Positions 28,365-37,811 of a stretch of DNA of 64,000 nucleotides are shown here, one piece after another (position 1 is the first letter of the stretch; each line of letters opens with the position of its first letter). The stretch lies in contig NZ_FOWX01000018.1 of assembly GCF_900115555.1 (NCBI RefSeq), forward strand, positions 41,694 through 105,693, written 5' to 3'. Source of the stretch: Pseudomonas borbori (GTDB taxonomy: Bacteria; Pseudomonadota; Gammaproteobacteria; Pseudomonadales; Pseudomonadaceae). Both the position numbers and the translations under genes were made by a program. Below the pieces are notes generated by a model that made no database searches, was not told the DNA's origin, and saw only the letters and a program-made list of their open reading frames with translations.

Positions 28365-29555
28365 ATGCCGCTACGCCTTCTGCTGATCCTCGGCGCCTTG
28401 AGCGCCTTCGGCCCCCTGGCCATCGACTTCTACCTGCCGAGTTTCCCGACCCTGGCGCGGGTCTTCGCCACCGACGTCGAGCATGTGCAGTTGTCGTTGG
28501 CCGCCTACTTCATCGGCCTGGCGCTGGGGCAACTGGTCTACGGGCCGTTGGCCGACCGTTTCGGCCGGCGCAAGCCGCTGCTCGCCGGGGTGCTGCTGTT
28601 CAGTCTGGCCTCGCTGGCCTGCGCCCTGGCACCGAGCCTGGAATGGCTGATAGTCGCGCGTTTCGTCCAGGCCCTCGGCGGCTGCGCCGGCATGGTGGTG
28701 AATCGCGCCGTGGTGCGCGACCTGTGCGATCCGATCGCCTCGGCCAAGGTATTTTCCCAGCTGATGCTGATCATGGGCCTGGCGCCGATCCTCGCGCCGC
28801 TGGCCGGTGGCGCGCTCCTGGGCTGGCTCGGCTGGCAGTCGATCTTCGCCTGCCTGTTCGCCTTCGGCGTGCTCAGTTGGCTCGGTGTGGCGCTGTGGCT
28901 GCCGGAAACCCTGGCGGCCGACTCGCCCAACGCGCCCTTGCGCGGCGCGCTGGGCGAATACCGGCGGCTGCTCGGCGATTGGCCGTTTCTCGGTCATGCG
29001 CTGACCGGCGGCCTGGCCGTCGCCGGGATGTTCGCCTACATCGCCGGCTCGCCCTTCGTCTTCATCGAGTTGTACGGCGTACCGGCCGAGCACTACGGCT
29101 GGCTGTTCGGCAGCAATGCCCTGGGTTTCATCCTGGTGGCGCAACTCAATGCCTGGCTGGTGGCGCGGCATGGGCCGGGCTACTGGTTGCGCCGTACGGT
29201 GTGGTTCTACCTGGCCTGCGGCCTGTTGTTACTGGCGATCGCGACCGCGCGCCCGGCGCACCTGTGGCCGCTGCTGATCCCCCTGTTCGGCTGCATCGCC
29301 TGCCTCGGCATTCTCCTGCCCAACGCCTCGGCCTGCGCCATGGCTGGCCAGGGCACGCACGCCGGCAGCGCCTCGGCCCTGCTCGGCAGCCTGCAGTTCG
29401 GCATAGCCGCCGGCGCCGCGGCGCTGGTCGCGGCCCTGCACGACGGCAGTGCCTGGCCGATGGCTCTGGTGATCTGCGCTTGCGCGGCGCTGGCCGTACT
29501 CTGCTCGCGCCTCACGCGCTGGGCGGAACGGCGTAGCGGGCACCCGGGTTGGTAG
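28365..29555 (+). CDS. Bcr/CflA-family MFS drug exporter
   Basis: 396 aa, about 12 membrane segments. It opens MPLRLLLILGALSAFGPLAI-DFYLPSFP, the Bcr/CflA TM1 pattern. The MFS motif A is GPLADRFGRRKPLL after TM2 and motif C-like GLAPILAPLAGG sits in TM5. Family members export bicyclomycin, sulfonamides, chloramphenicol and related compounds by proton antiport; the substrate here is unknown. A TCTGGAG ribosome site precedes ATG 28365. It is separated from the RND genes by a REP palindrome, so co-expression is uncertain. Confidence 0.9.
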   Translation: MPLRLLLILGALSAFGPLAIDFYLPSFPTLARVFATDVEHVQLSLAAYFIGLALGQLVYGPLADRFGRRKPLLAGVLLFSLASLACALAPSLEWLIVARFVQALGGCAGMVVNRAVVRDLCDPIASAKVFSQLMLIMGLAPILAPLAGGALLGWLGWQSIFACLFAFGVLSWLGVALWLPETLAADSPNAPLRGALGEYRRLLGDWPFLGHALTGGLAVAGMFAYIAGSPFVFIELYGVPAEHYGWLFGSNALGFILVAQLNAWLVARHGPGYWLRRTVWFYLACGLLLLAIATARPAHLWPLLIPLFGCIACLGILLPNASACAMAGQGTHAGSASALLGSLQFGIAAGAAALVAALHDGSAWPMALVICACAALAVLCSRLTRWAERRSGHPGW

Positions 29556-29638
29556 GCGGTTGTGAAAAAACTCCCGTCGCCTAGTGTCGCGTCACAGATC
29601 ATTTGTCGTGGAGTCTCATGCGCCCTTAGCCATCGGAT

Positions 29639-29701
29639 TGTAGGAGCGGCTGGGCGGCACTCCGCCATGCCGGCGATTCGCACGCAAGGCGTGCTCCTAC
29701 A
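29639..29701. repeat. REP-like palindrome
   Basis: Arms TGTAGGAGCGGC... and ...CGTGCTCCTACA with a degenerate middle. It lies in the 227-bp gap after the bcr-like gene, next to a TTGTGAAAAAACTC fragment at about 29562. Confidence 0.65.
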
Positions 29702-29782
29702 CCTTTGCGACATTTGAACCGTGTCATGACCCTGGCTCGTGGGTGCGACACATATCCGGGCTGTCGCTTCGCGCCGAACGGA

Positions 29783-29962
29783 TCAACTGGCGGCGCGCTG
29801 CGCCTGACTCGGCCATTGATGGGGGGCTTGCAGGCGCGCTTCGAGGGTGGCGACGAACTGGCGGGCCTCGGCTTCGCTGCGGAAAGTCACGCTATGGCTG
29901 GCGAAACGTACTTGCCAGCAGGCGCCTTCGGCTTTGTGCAGTGGCTCAATGCTGATGTTCAT
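29783..29962 (-). CDS. Small conserved-type protein, function unknown
   Basis: 59 aa, MNISIEPLHKAEGACWQVRF..., with a regular alternation that suggests a small beta-beta-alpha fold and a C-terminal helix (SEAEARQFVATLEARLQAP). A strong GGAGG lies 8 nt before ATG 29960-29962, which decides against a GTG three codons upstream. I do not recognise a named domain. It lies 107 bp past the PAS/GAF gene on the same strand and could be co-transcribed with it. Confidence 0.6.
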   Translation of the reverse strand: MNISIEPLHKAEGACWQVRFASHSVTFRSEAEARQFVATLEARLQAPHQWPSQAQRAAS

Positions 29963-30069
29963 GCGCGACACCTCCGCTGGTTAGGCAGACCAGTCTAGTC
30001 CTGGCAAATGGACTTTTCCTGACATGGATCATGCGCACGACTGGCGGTCGTCGGCGCGCGTGCCGTTCA

Positions 30070-31902
30070 TCATTGTTGCAGCTGTTGCACGGCCAGGCTG
30101 GCCAGGCGAGTGAACTCGCTGACCATGGCGATATCGGCCTGACTCGGCCGTCTGGGCTGGTCGTAGTAGATGCCGAAGGTGCCGAGTACCCGGGCATTGT
30201 CGTCCTTGAACGGCAGCGACCAGCAGGCATGCAGGCCGGCGTCCAGGGCCTGGGTGCGAAACGCCTGCCAGTAGGGGTGGGTAGCGAGGTTTTCGGCGAT
30301 CACCAGTTCGCCACTGCACGCGGCGTGGCCACACGAACCGAGCTCGAGCTGCGCCTGCAGGCCGTCGATGGCCTGCAGATAAGGCTCGGGCAGGCTCGGC
30401 GCGGCGGCCAGATGCAAGCACTGCTGCGCATCCAGCAGCATGATCGACACCTGCATGTGCGGGTTGAGGTCCTGCAAATGCCGGCTGATGTTGTCGAGAA
30501 TCTGCGCCAAGGGGCGACGGGCGAGCAGATCATCGAGTAGCGCATTGCGCGCTTGCTGCAGTTGCTGGCCCTGATGGCGTTCATGGATGTCATGCAGGCT
30601 GCCGGTAAGCATGTCGTTCGACGGGCTGCGGTTCAGTTGAATGTCCACCCAGCGCAGTTGACCCTGGCGGGTGAGCAGGCGAAATTCGCCGCGCACGCCG
30701 GTTTGCTGGCCCTTGCCGACGGCACTGATCTGCTGGATGAAGCGCGCCGCGTCGGCGCTGTCGAGAAACTGCGTCAGTGGTCGACCGAGGCATTCATAAC
30801 AGGCATAGCCGCTGAGTCTTTCCCAGGCCGGGTTGAGAAAACCCAAGTGACCGCTGGCGTCCGTCAGCACGATGACATCGTTCAACTGCTCGACCAATTC
30901 GCGATAACGCGCCTCGCTGGCCTGCAGCTCGAGGTTGATCTGTTTCTGTTCGCTGAGATCGATGTCGATGCAGTACAGCTCCGGCTGATCGCGGCTGTCG
31001 TGCAGCATCGAATGGGTCGAGTAGACCCACACCTGACTGCCGTCCTTGCGCTGCAACGGCAGCTCTGCGGCGGCAATCGCCGGACCGCCGAGCAGCCAGT
31101 GATTGATCGCACTGATCACCTGGGTGCGCGCGGCCGGCGGGATGATCAGCTCTTCCAGGCGCCGGCCCATGGCCTCCTGCAGGCTATAGCCATAGAGCTG
31201 GACGCTGGCCTGGTTCCAATAGATCACCCGGCGTTCGCGGTCGTAACCCTGCACGGCGATCCGCGGGGTTTGCTCGAACAGGTGGCGGAAGCGCTGCTCG
31301 CTTTCGCGCAGGGCGTTTTCGTCGCGCTTCTGGCTGCTGATGTCCTGCACGGTGCCGAGGATCTGGCCGTTGGCGTCCGCCTCGCCGCGCAGCATCAGCC
31401 AGGTAGCCTGTTGCTGCTGCGGTTGATGCAGGCGCGCACTGATCGCCATCGGCTTGCGTTGTTCGAGCAGGGCCTGCCAGGCGCGCTGCAGGGCTGGTCG
31501 CTCGGCGGGGTAGAGCCAGCTGAGCAATTGTTCGGCGTTACTGCATTCACTGCCGGGGTCGCGGCCGAGCAATTGCAGGGCCTCGGGGCTCCAGTGCAGG
31601 CGCCCGTCATACTCCCAGATGCCGAGGGCGGCGGTGCGCTGGGCTTGTTGCAGCAGGCGGGCGTTGTGCGTCAGGGCGTCGAGCAGCTCGCGCTGGGCGC
31701 GGCGGTCACGGTAGTTGAGGGAGAAGATCAGCAGGCTGCTGAGCAGTACGAAGAGCATGCCCTTGACGGTTTGCAGCCGGTCGATCAGGCCTCTGTCGTT
31801 GACCACGGCCAGCAGCAGGGAGTCGCTGGCAAAAATCCACAGGCTGCTGAACAGGATGTAGGCGCCGGCCAGGCGCAACGGGACTGTCAGATCGGAACGC
31901 AT
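30070..31902 (-). CDS. Membrane PAS-PAS-PAS-GAF sensor without an output domain
   Basis: 610 aa. Two membrane segments (residues ~10-33 and ~43-64) lead into PAS domains at about 85-195 (GIWEYDGRLHWSPEALQLLG), 205-320 (ESEQRFRHLFEQTPRIAVQG) and 330-445 (ASEARYRELVEQLNDVIVL), then a GAF domain at ~455-605 (ARRPLAQILDNISRHLQDL). PAS-GAF arrays of this type usually feed a GGDEF/EAL or kinase module. Here the stop follows the GAF helix directly (LASLAVQQLQQ) and nothing like GGDEF lies downstream on this strand. It may act by partner binding or be a truncated diguanylate cyclase. Confidence 0.85.
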   Translation of the reverse strand: MRSDLTVPLRLAGAYILFSSLWIFASDSLLLAVVNDRGLIDRLQTVKGMLFVLLSSLLIFSLNYRDRRAQRELLDALTHNARLLQQAQRTAALGIWEYDGRLHWSPEALQLLGRDPGSECSNAEQLLSWLYPAERPALQRAWQALLEQRKPMAISARLHQPQQQQATWLMLRGEADANGQILGTVQDISSQKRDENALRESEQRFRHLFEQTPRIAVQGYDRERRVIYWNQASVQLYGYSLQEAMGRRLEELIIPPAARTQVISAINHWLLGGPAIAAAELPLQRKDGSQVWVYSTHSMLHDSRDQPELYCIDIDLSEQKQINLELQASEARYRELVEQLNDVIVLTDASGHLGFLNPAWERLSGYACYECLGRPLTQFLDSADAARFIQQISAVGKGQQTGVRGEFRLLTRQGQLRWVDIQLNRSPSNDMLTGSLHDIHERHQGQQLQQARNALLDDLLARRPLAQILDNISRHLQDLNPHMQVSIMLLDAQQCLHLAAAPSLPEPYLQAIDGLQAQLELGSCGHAACSGELVIAENLATHPYWQAFRTQALDAGLHACWSLPFKDDNARVLGTFGIYYDQPRRPSQADIAMVSEFTRLASLAVQQLQQ

Positions 31903-31974
31903 CCTTACCTCCGATGATTCGCGGGTTCGCTAGAGGCCGCGGAGCACACCGCAGCCTGCGGGGCATGCCCTGAG

Positions 31975-32030
31975 AGGGTGCGAAAAGACCCTCGCCTGCT
32001 GCGTCGCTTGATTCTTTCACAAGCTCCGAG
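31975..32030. repeat. Fragment of the TTGTGAAAA palindromic repeat
   Basis: GGGTGCGAAAAGACCCTCGC on the left and TTCTTTCACAAGCTCC on the right resemble the outer ends of the 178-bp element at 23727-23904 with the middle missing. It lies in the 260-bp gap between the PAS gene and the DUF2790 gene. Confidence 0.45.
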
Positions 32031-32162
32031 CGTAGTTGCAGTCTAGTCGGCTGCCGGCCGCTTGTAGGGGAAATGGCTGCCAGACAACGCTGGCAGCCCA
32101 TATGAAGCCCGGCAACAGGCGCCTGCACTGCTCTGCCAGGCGCCAGGGGGGGAATCGCGGGT

Positions 32163-32432
32163 TCAGTCACCGCTGTCGTAGCGACCCAGTTCCAGGTAGT
32201 TGACCTTGTGCAACTTGCCGTTGCTATCGAGGAAGATGATGGTCGCCGGTACCACGCCGACCTTGTCCGAGTTGTCGGTGATATGGATGACTTTCTGCAC
32301 ATCCAGGGACATGCCGTAGTGATAGTCCACCGCTTGCACTTCTTCAGCTTCTTGGCTGGGATACGATTGTGCCCAGGCTGTGCCCGCGATGCCAAGGGTC
32401 GCGGCGAGCGTGAGGGGAATGAGACGTTTCAT
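32163..32432 (-). CDS. DUF2790-family secreted small protein
   Basis: 89 aa. Sec signal MKRLIPLTLAATLGIAGTAW-A, then a mature domain with VDYHYGMSLDVQKVIHI and VVPATIIFLDSNGKLHKVNY. This matches the DUF2790 family of small periplasmic proteins, abundant in Pseudomonas and often near copper or stress genes. The function is unknown. ATG 32430-32432 is preferred because it puts the signal peptide at the N-terminus. It is divergent from the DUF2946 gene, about 175 bp away. Confidence 0.8.
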   Translation of the reverse strand: MKRLIPLTLAATLGIAGTAWAQSYPSQEAEEVQAVDYHYGMSLDVQKVIHITDNSDKVGVVPATIIFLDSNGKLHKVNYLELGRYDSGD

Positions 32433-32608
32433 GATGCTGACCTCGTAAGGATGCGTCACCTCTCAATAGACCGATCAACCGCCATGAGGTTACGCCCACG
32501 ACCTACCGTTGATCGGCGCACGACGGCGACTATTTTCCCAACCGCTGATTGTGCACCCGTCTAAACTGCGCTAATCGACCACGGGGCGTGGCCTCCTAGA
32601 ATCGTCCG

Positions 32609-32992
32609 ATGAAACTGACCCGCACCGACCGCTCGTTGCTCGCCTGGACGCTCTATTGCTGCGTCCTGTTCACTGCGTTCGCCTGCAGCATCGGCCATGG
32701 CCAGATGGCCGGCTTGCAGCTCAGCGGTGTCGATGGGTTGTACTGCTCGGCCGCGGGCAATCCTGATCCGACTGCCGACTTTGCCGTTTCGCCCACGCTC
32801 AACCCAGCCAGCGGTTTCGCTTGTGCGCTGTGTTCAACCTTCCCGGGCTTGACCTTGGCGGCCCTCTTCGGTCTGTTGGGCTGGCTGTCCCGGCGCCAGG
32901 CGACACCAGGCAGTTTGCCTGCCTTGCTGGGCCGGCCCGTCCGCTACCTGTGGCCATCGGCCAATCCCCGCGCCTCGCCGCTGCTTGCCTGA
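32609..32992 (+). CDS. DUF2946-family membrane protein, copper-associated
   Basis: 127 aa. An N-terminal membrane segment (LLAWTLYCCVLFTAFACSIG) contains SIGHGQMAG, a second hydrophobic segment is near the C-terminus, and a CxxC (FACALCSTF) lies between them. Proteins of this family commonly sit next to PCu(A)C chaperones and TonB-type copper receptors. The following gene is a PCu(A)C chaperone 160 bp downstream, so a role in copper handling at the membrane is inferred. A biochemical role is not known to me. Confidence 0.75.
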   Translation: MKLTRTDRSLLAWTLYCCVLFTAFACSIGHGQMAGLQLSGVDGLYCSAAGNPDPTADFAVSPTLNPASGFACALCSTFPGLTLAALFGLLGWLSRRQATPGSLPALLGRPVRYLWPSANPRASPLLA

Positions 32993-33152
32993 CTCCTGCA
33001 AACCTCACACTTGAATGCTGCACCGCGCGGCCATTCAAGCCGTTTCAGCCTGTTGGCGCCGAGCCTTCGAGCTGCAGGCCAATCGACGAATGCGTTATCG
33101 TGTGCCGCCGCAGATGGCTGGGCGCCACACCCCGACGAGTTGGAGAATCCGC

Positions 33153-33635
33153 ATGTTGAACAAATCCCTGCTCATGGCCGCACTGCTGGGTACCAGCCTG
33201 CTTGCCGGCGCGCACGACTACACAGTGGGCGAGTTACAGATCGAACACCCCTGGTCGCGTGCAATGCCGCCGGTGGCGCCGACCGCCGCCGCCTACTTCG
33301 TGGTGCACAACCAGGGCCAGGAGGCCGACCGCCTGCTCGGCGTACAGACCCCACATGCCGGCAAGGCCGAACTGCATGAACACGTGCACGCCGATGGCGT
33401 GATGAAGATGCAGCAGGTGCAGGACGTTGTCGTGCCTGCCGGTGGCGAGGTCAGGTTCGAGCCCATGGGCTACCACGTCATGCTGTTCAACGTGCCGCAG
33501 CAGGCCAAGGACGGCGAGCGCTTCCCCCTGACCCTGACCTTCGAGAAGGCCGGCGCTATCGAGGTGGAGGTCGCGGTGCAAAGCGAGGCGCCGGTGACCG
33601 ATGCAGGCCATGGCCCCGAGCATCACGAGCGCTGA
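33153..33635 (+). CDS. PCu(A)C periplasmic copper chaperone
   Basis: 160 aa, Sec signal ending near LLAGAH. The Cu(I) site matches the family motif H-x10-M-x21-H-x-M exactly: H75, M86, H108 and M110 (in KAELHEHVHADGVMKM and GYHVMLF). PCu(A)C proteins deliver copper to the CuA/CuB sites of cytochrome oxidases. A His-rich tail (HGPEHHER) could bind extra metal. GGAGAA precedes ATG 33153; open codons upstream have no signal peptide and were discarded. Confidence 0.92.
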   Translation: MLNKSLLMAALLGTSLLAGAHDYTVGELQIEHPWSRAMPPVAPTAAAYFVVHNQGQEADRLLGVQTPHAGKAELHEHVHADGVMKMQQVQDVVVPAGGEVRFEPMGYHVMLFNVPQQAKDGERFPLTLTFEKAGAIEVEVAVQSEAPVTDAGHGPEHHER

Positions 33636-33700
33636 GCCTGTGGGGGCTCGGCCGCGTAGCGGACAGTCCCCCCGGATCAGCACTCTGGCTACTGCGCCAT

Positions 33701-33762
33701 GTCGCGGCTAAAGCCCCTCCCACAGCACTCGGAACCTTTGTCGGAGGGGCTTTAGCCGCGAC
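33701..33762. repeat. REP palindrome (GGCTAAAGCCCCTCC family)
   Basis: Perfect 20-bp arms, GTCGCGGCTAAAGCCCCTCC and its complement, 22 nt apart, between the convergent PCu(A)C and adenine deaminase genes. Other members are at 36371-36448 and 40812-40871. Confidence 0.85.
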
Positions 33763-33772
33763 GCTTTGGGTC

Positions 33773-34732
<960 letters not shown>

Positions 34733-34791
34733 CTATCGGGCTTGGTCGCTGATGAGTTTAACCCCGTAGGGCGGGTGAAACCCGCCGGAGT

Positions 34792-34869
34792 CGTAGGATG
34801 GGTTGAGCACAGCGATACCCATCAAGATCGAGGAAAGCGATGGGTATCGCAGGCTCAACCCATCCTACG
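34792..34869. repeat. Palindromic repeat between purine deaminase genes
   Basis: Arms CGTAGGATGGGTTGAGC and GCTCAACCCATCCTACG are perfect, with the inner pair GCGATACCCATC / GATGGGTATCGC. A smaller hairpin, GGCGGGT-GAA-ACCCGCC, lies just before it (about 34770-34786). It could end the 8-oxoguanine deaminase transcript. Confidence 0.8.
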
Positions 34870-34890
34870 GTCTGCTATCTGCGCTAATGC

Positions 34891-36246
34891 CTATCCGCCA
34901 ATCAATTCCCTGGCCGCCTGACGGTGATCGGCGATCAGTTGGGCCACATCCAGGCCCTCGACCTGGCCGTCGATCACCCGCCAGGTGCCGCCGATCATCA
35001 TCCGGTCGGCGCGGTCGGCGCCGCACAGCAACAGGGCCGAGAGCGGGTCGTGGCTGCCGGAGAAGCGCAGTTCGTCGAGTTTGAACAGCGCGAGATCCGC
35101 CTGCTTGCCGACCGCCAGCTCGCCGATGTCCGTGCGTCCGAGCAGGCGCGCCGAGCCCTGGGTGGCCCAGCCCAGCACCAGCTCGGGGGTGATTTTTTCG
35201 GCGCCGTAGCGCAGACGTTGCAGGTACAGGGCCTGGCGCGCCTCGAGGATCAGGTTGGAGGCGTCGTTGGAGGCCGAGCCGTCCACGCCCAGGCCGATCG
35301 GCGCGCCGGCCGCAGCAAGGTCCAGGGTCGGGCAGATGCCCGAGGCCAGGCGCATGTTCGAGCTGGGGCAGTGGCAGATGCCGGTGCCGGCGGCGCCGAG
35401 GCGGGCGATCTCATCCGGATTGAAGTGGATGCCGTGGGCCAGCCAGGTGCGCGGCCCGAGCCAGCCGACGCTGTCCAGGTAGTCCACGGTGCGCAGGCCG
35501 AAGCGCTGCAGACAGAAATCTTCTTCGTCCAGGGTCTCGGCCAGGTGGGTGTGCAGGCGCACGTCCAGCGCCTCGGCCAGCTCGGCACTCTGGCGCATGA
35601 TCTCCTGGGTCACCGAGAACGGCGAACAGGGCGCCAGGGCGATCTGGATCTGCGCGCCCGCGCCACGCTCATGGTACTGCTCGATCAGGCGCCGGCTGTC
35701 GGCCAGGATCACCTCGCCCTGCTGCACCGTCTGCTGCGGCGGCAGGCCGCCGTCGGCCTGGCCCAGGCTCATGGAACCGCGGGTGAGCATGGCGCGCATG
35801 CCCAGCTCGCGCACCGCCTCGACCTGCACGTCGATGGCCTGCTCCAGGCCGCCGGGGAACAGGTAGTGGTGATCCGCCGCGGTGCTGCAGCCGGACAGCA
35901 GCAGCTCGGCCAGGGCCACCTTGCTCGCCAGGGCGAGTTTCTCCGGCGTCAGGCGCGCCCACACCGGGTACAGGGTGGTCAGCCAGGGGAACAGCGGCTG
36001 GTTGACCACCGGCGCCCAGGCGCGGGTCAGGGTCTGGTAGAAGTGGTGGTGAGTGTTGATCAGCCCCGGCAGCAGCACGTGCTCGCGGGCGTCGAAGACC
36101 TGGTCGCAGGGCCGCGAGGGCTGCTGGCCGGCGCCGAGCAGTTCCTCGATGCGGCCGTCCTCGATGACCAGGCCGCCGGCGGCGTCCAACTCGCCCCCGG
36201 TGAAAACGGCCAGGGGGTTCTTGATCCAGATACGGGTAGCTGCCAT
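34891..36246 (-). CDS. 8-oxoguanine deaminase (amidohydrolase)
   Basis: 451 aa, TrzN/AtzA-like amidohydrolase. The metal-binding residues fall in LLPGLINTHHHFYQTLTR, RLHTHLAETLDEE, WLAHGIHFNPDE and GLGVDGSASNDASN. HHHFYQTLTRAW and the total length match the 8-oxoguanine deaminase group (P. aeruginosa PA0142 type), which converts 8-oxoguanine to uric acid. It is cytoplasmic and clears oxidised guanine for catabolism. It is next to the adenine deaminase gene. The exact substrate within this family is inferred from similarity. Confidence 0.88.
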   Translation of the reverse strand: MAATRIWIKNPLAVFTGGELDAAGGLVIEDGRIEELLGAGQQPSRPCDQVFDAREHVLLPGLINTHHHFYQTLTRAWAPVVNQPLFPWLTTLYPVWARLTPEKLALASKVALAELLLSGCSTAADHHYLFPGGLEQAIDVQVEAVRELGMRAMLTRGSMSLGQADGGLPPQQTVQQGEVILADSRRLIEQYHERGAGAQIQIALAPCSPFSVTQEIMRQSAELAEALDVRLHTHLAETLDEEDFCLQRFGLRTVDYLDSVGWLGPRTWLAHGIHFNPDEIARLGAAGTGICHCPSSNMRLASGICPTLDLAAAGAPIGLGVDGSASNDASNLILEARQALYLQRLRYGAEKITPELVLGWATQGSARLLGRTDIGELAVGKQADLALFKLDELRFSGSHDPLSALLLCGADRADRMMIGGTWRVIDGQVEGLDVAQLIADHRQAARELIGG

Positions 36247-36370
36247 GAGCAGGCTCCTCTGAGGGTGAGTTCAGGTTAGCCAGCTCAGTGTTGACCCTGT
36301 CTGCTGATCCAGGTGCGCCGAATGGCGTGGGCCGAAAGATACCTGTCTTGGTGGTCAGGAGCAACGGCAG

Positions 36371-36448
36371 TCGCTGCTAAAGCCCCTCCCATGAGGTTCC
36401 AGTGACTCTGTGGGAGGGGCCGGGCGGCGATCCGTTTTAGCCGCGACG
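36371..36448. repeat. Broken REP palindrome (GGCTAAAGCCCCTCC family)
   Basis: Left arm GTCGCTGCTAAAGCCCCTCC. The right arm is interrupted by CCGGGCGGCGATCCG between GGGAGGGG and TTTTAGCCGCGAC. It is a diverged or rearranged member of the family seen intact at 33701 and 40812. Confidence 0.65.
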
Positions 36449-36451
36449 GAG

Positions 36452-37036
36452 TTAGCGCTTCTTCAACTCGCTCCGCCCGCGGCTGATATCCGCCAGCAGC
36501 CGCTGCAGTTCGGCGAAACGTGCTTCGGGCACTGCCAGCTGCAGTTCGGCGCCGCTGGCATCGAAGGTCTCGCTGTCCAGCACGGCGTCCAGTTCGGCCA
36601 GGCGCGCCTTGAGCAGCGGCAGTTCGGCGAAAAGGCAATGGCAGCAGTAATGCTCGCGGGTCACTAGCTCGGTGCGCTGACCGCCCTGCAAACACTTGCT
36701 GGCGCTGCCGCCGTAGGCGCGGGCCAGGCCGCCGGTGCCGAGCTGGATGCCGCCGTACCAGCGGATCACCAGCAGCGCCACCTGGTCGCAGTCCTGAGCC
36801 TCGATGGCGGCCAGGATCGGCCGGCCGGCGGTGCCGCCCGGTTCGCCGTCGTCGCTGAAACGGTACTGCTGGCCGACCTTCCAGGCCCAGCAGTTGTGCG
36901 AGGCGCCGGGGTCGCTGGCGGCGGCGATAAACGCCTGCGCCTCGGCCGCGCTGGCGACCGGCACGGCGCGGGCGAGAAAGCGGCTCTTGCGGATCTCCTC
37001 GCGGTACTCGCAAGGGCCGAGCAGGGTGAAGGGCAT
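36452..37036 (-). CDS. YigZ/IMPACT-family protein
   Basis: 194 aa. The N-terminal IMPACT domain has KSRFLARAVPVASAAEAQAF, SHNCWAWKVG, FSDDGEPGGTAGRPILAAI and VIRWYGGIQLGTGGLARAY, all strong family blocks. The C-terminal YigZ extension follows. Bacterial members are structured, possibly nucleic-acid binding, with no settled biochemical role. ATG 37034-37036 lies 4 bp after the stop of a TetR regulator, so the two are probably co-transcribed. Confidence 0.87.
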   Translation of the reverse strand: MPFTLLGPCEYREEIRKSRFLARAVPVASAAEAQAFIAAASDPGASHNCWAWKVGQQYRFSDDGEPGGTAGRPILAAIEAQDCDQVALLVIRWYGGIQLGTGGLARAYGGSASKCLQGGQRTELVTREHYCCHCLFAELPLLKARLAELDAVLDSETFDASGAELQLAVPEARFAELQRLLADISRGRSELKKR

Positions 37037-37040
37037 GGGT

Positions 37041-37706
37041 TCAGGAGGCCGGCGGAGTCAGGCCGCAGCCCTTGAGGATGATGCGCACCAGGTTGTCGCC
37101 GGCCGCCTCGAAATCCGCCTTGGTCAGGCGCGTGCGGCCGGTGACCCGGCAGATCTGCGAGGCGAAGTCGGCGTAATGCTGGGTGCTGCCCCACAGCAGG
37201 AAGATCAGGTGCATCGGGTCGACCGGGTCCATCTTGCCGGCGGCGATCCAGGCCTGGAATACCGCGGCGCGGCCGCGGAACCAGCTCTGGTAGTCCTGGT
37301 TGAAGAACTCCGACAGGCATTCGCCGCCGCTGATCACCTCCATGGCGAAGATCCGCGAGGCCTTGGGGTAGCGCCGCGAGAACTCCAGCTTGGCACGGAT
37401 GTAGCGGGCCAGCGCCTCGGCCGGGTCGTCGTCGACGCTCAGGGTGTTGAAGGTGCTGTCCCAGAGTTCGAGGATGTCGCCCAGCACCGCCAGGTACAGG
37501 CCCAGCTTGTTGCTGAAGTAGTAGTGCAGGTTGGCCTTGGGCAGGCCGACGGTCTGGGCGATGGTGTTCATGCTGGTGCCCTTGAAGCCGTGGCGGGCGA
37601 ATTCCTCCTCGGCGGCGGCAAGGATCGCTTCTTCGTTTTTCTGGCGTATGCGCCCGGCCGGTTTGCCGGCGGCGTGGGCGCTGTGCGCGGGGACTTCGAC
37701 GGTCAT
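37041..37706 (-). CDS. TetR-family regulator (RutR-like)
   Basis: 221 aa. The helix-turn-helix covers about residues 24-70 (FKGTSMNTIAQTVGLPKANL, HYYFSNKLGLY). The C-terminal domain (FAMEVISGGECLSEFFNQDY, DPVDPMHLIFLLWGSTQHYA) resembles RutR, the nucleobase-sensing regulator of E. coli. With purine deaminases a few genes downstream, control of nucleobase catabolism is a reasonable guess but not shown. It lies directly upstream of the YigZ-like gene. Confidence 0.83.
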   Translation of the reverse strand: MTVEVPAHSAHAAGKPAGRIRQKNEEAILAAAEEEFARHGFKGTSMNTIAQTVGLPKANLHYYFSNKLGLYLAVLGDILELWDSTFNTLSVDDDPAEALARYIRAKLEFSRRYPKASRIFAMEVISGGECLSEFFNQDYQSWFRGRAAVFQAWIAAGKMDPVDPMHLIFLLWGSTQHYADFASQICRVTGRTRLTKADFEAAGDNLVRIILKGCGLTPPAS

Positions 37707-37811
37707 GGGGCGGTTCCGCAGTGGTCAGGTTTTCAGACGCCTGCACTGATAACCCACTGTCGCCGGGGTGACAAGTGCGGACTGCATAAAGCCACTGGCG
37801 CTGGCGGCTCG

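Noticed and set aside
25052..29536. A 1494-codon plus-strand frame spanning the pump and the exporter, and a 1066-codon minus-strand frame opposite the pump
   Set aside because: Both are Arg/Pro/Gly/His-rich composition artefacts lacking domains; the RND and MFS frames explain the sequence.
29560..29780. Sequence with TGTCGCGTCACAGATCATTTG and TGCGACACATATCCGG considered as insertion-sequence ends
   Set aside because: No transposase remnant lies between them, and the match between the two ends is too weak to support an element beyond the REP at 29639-29701.
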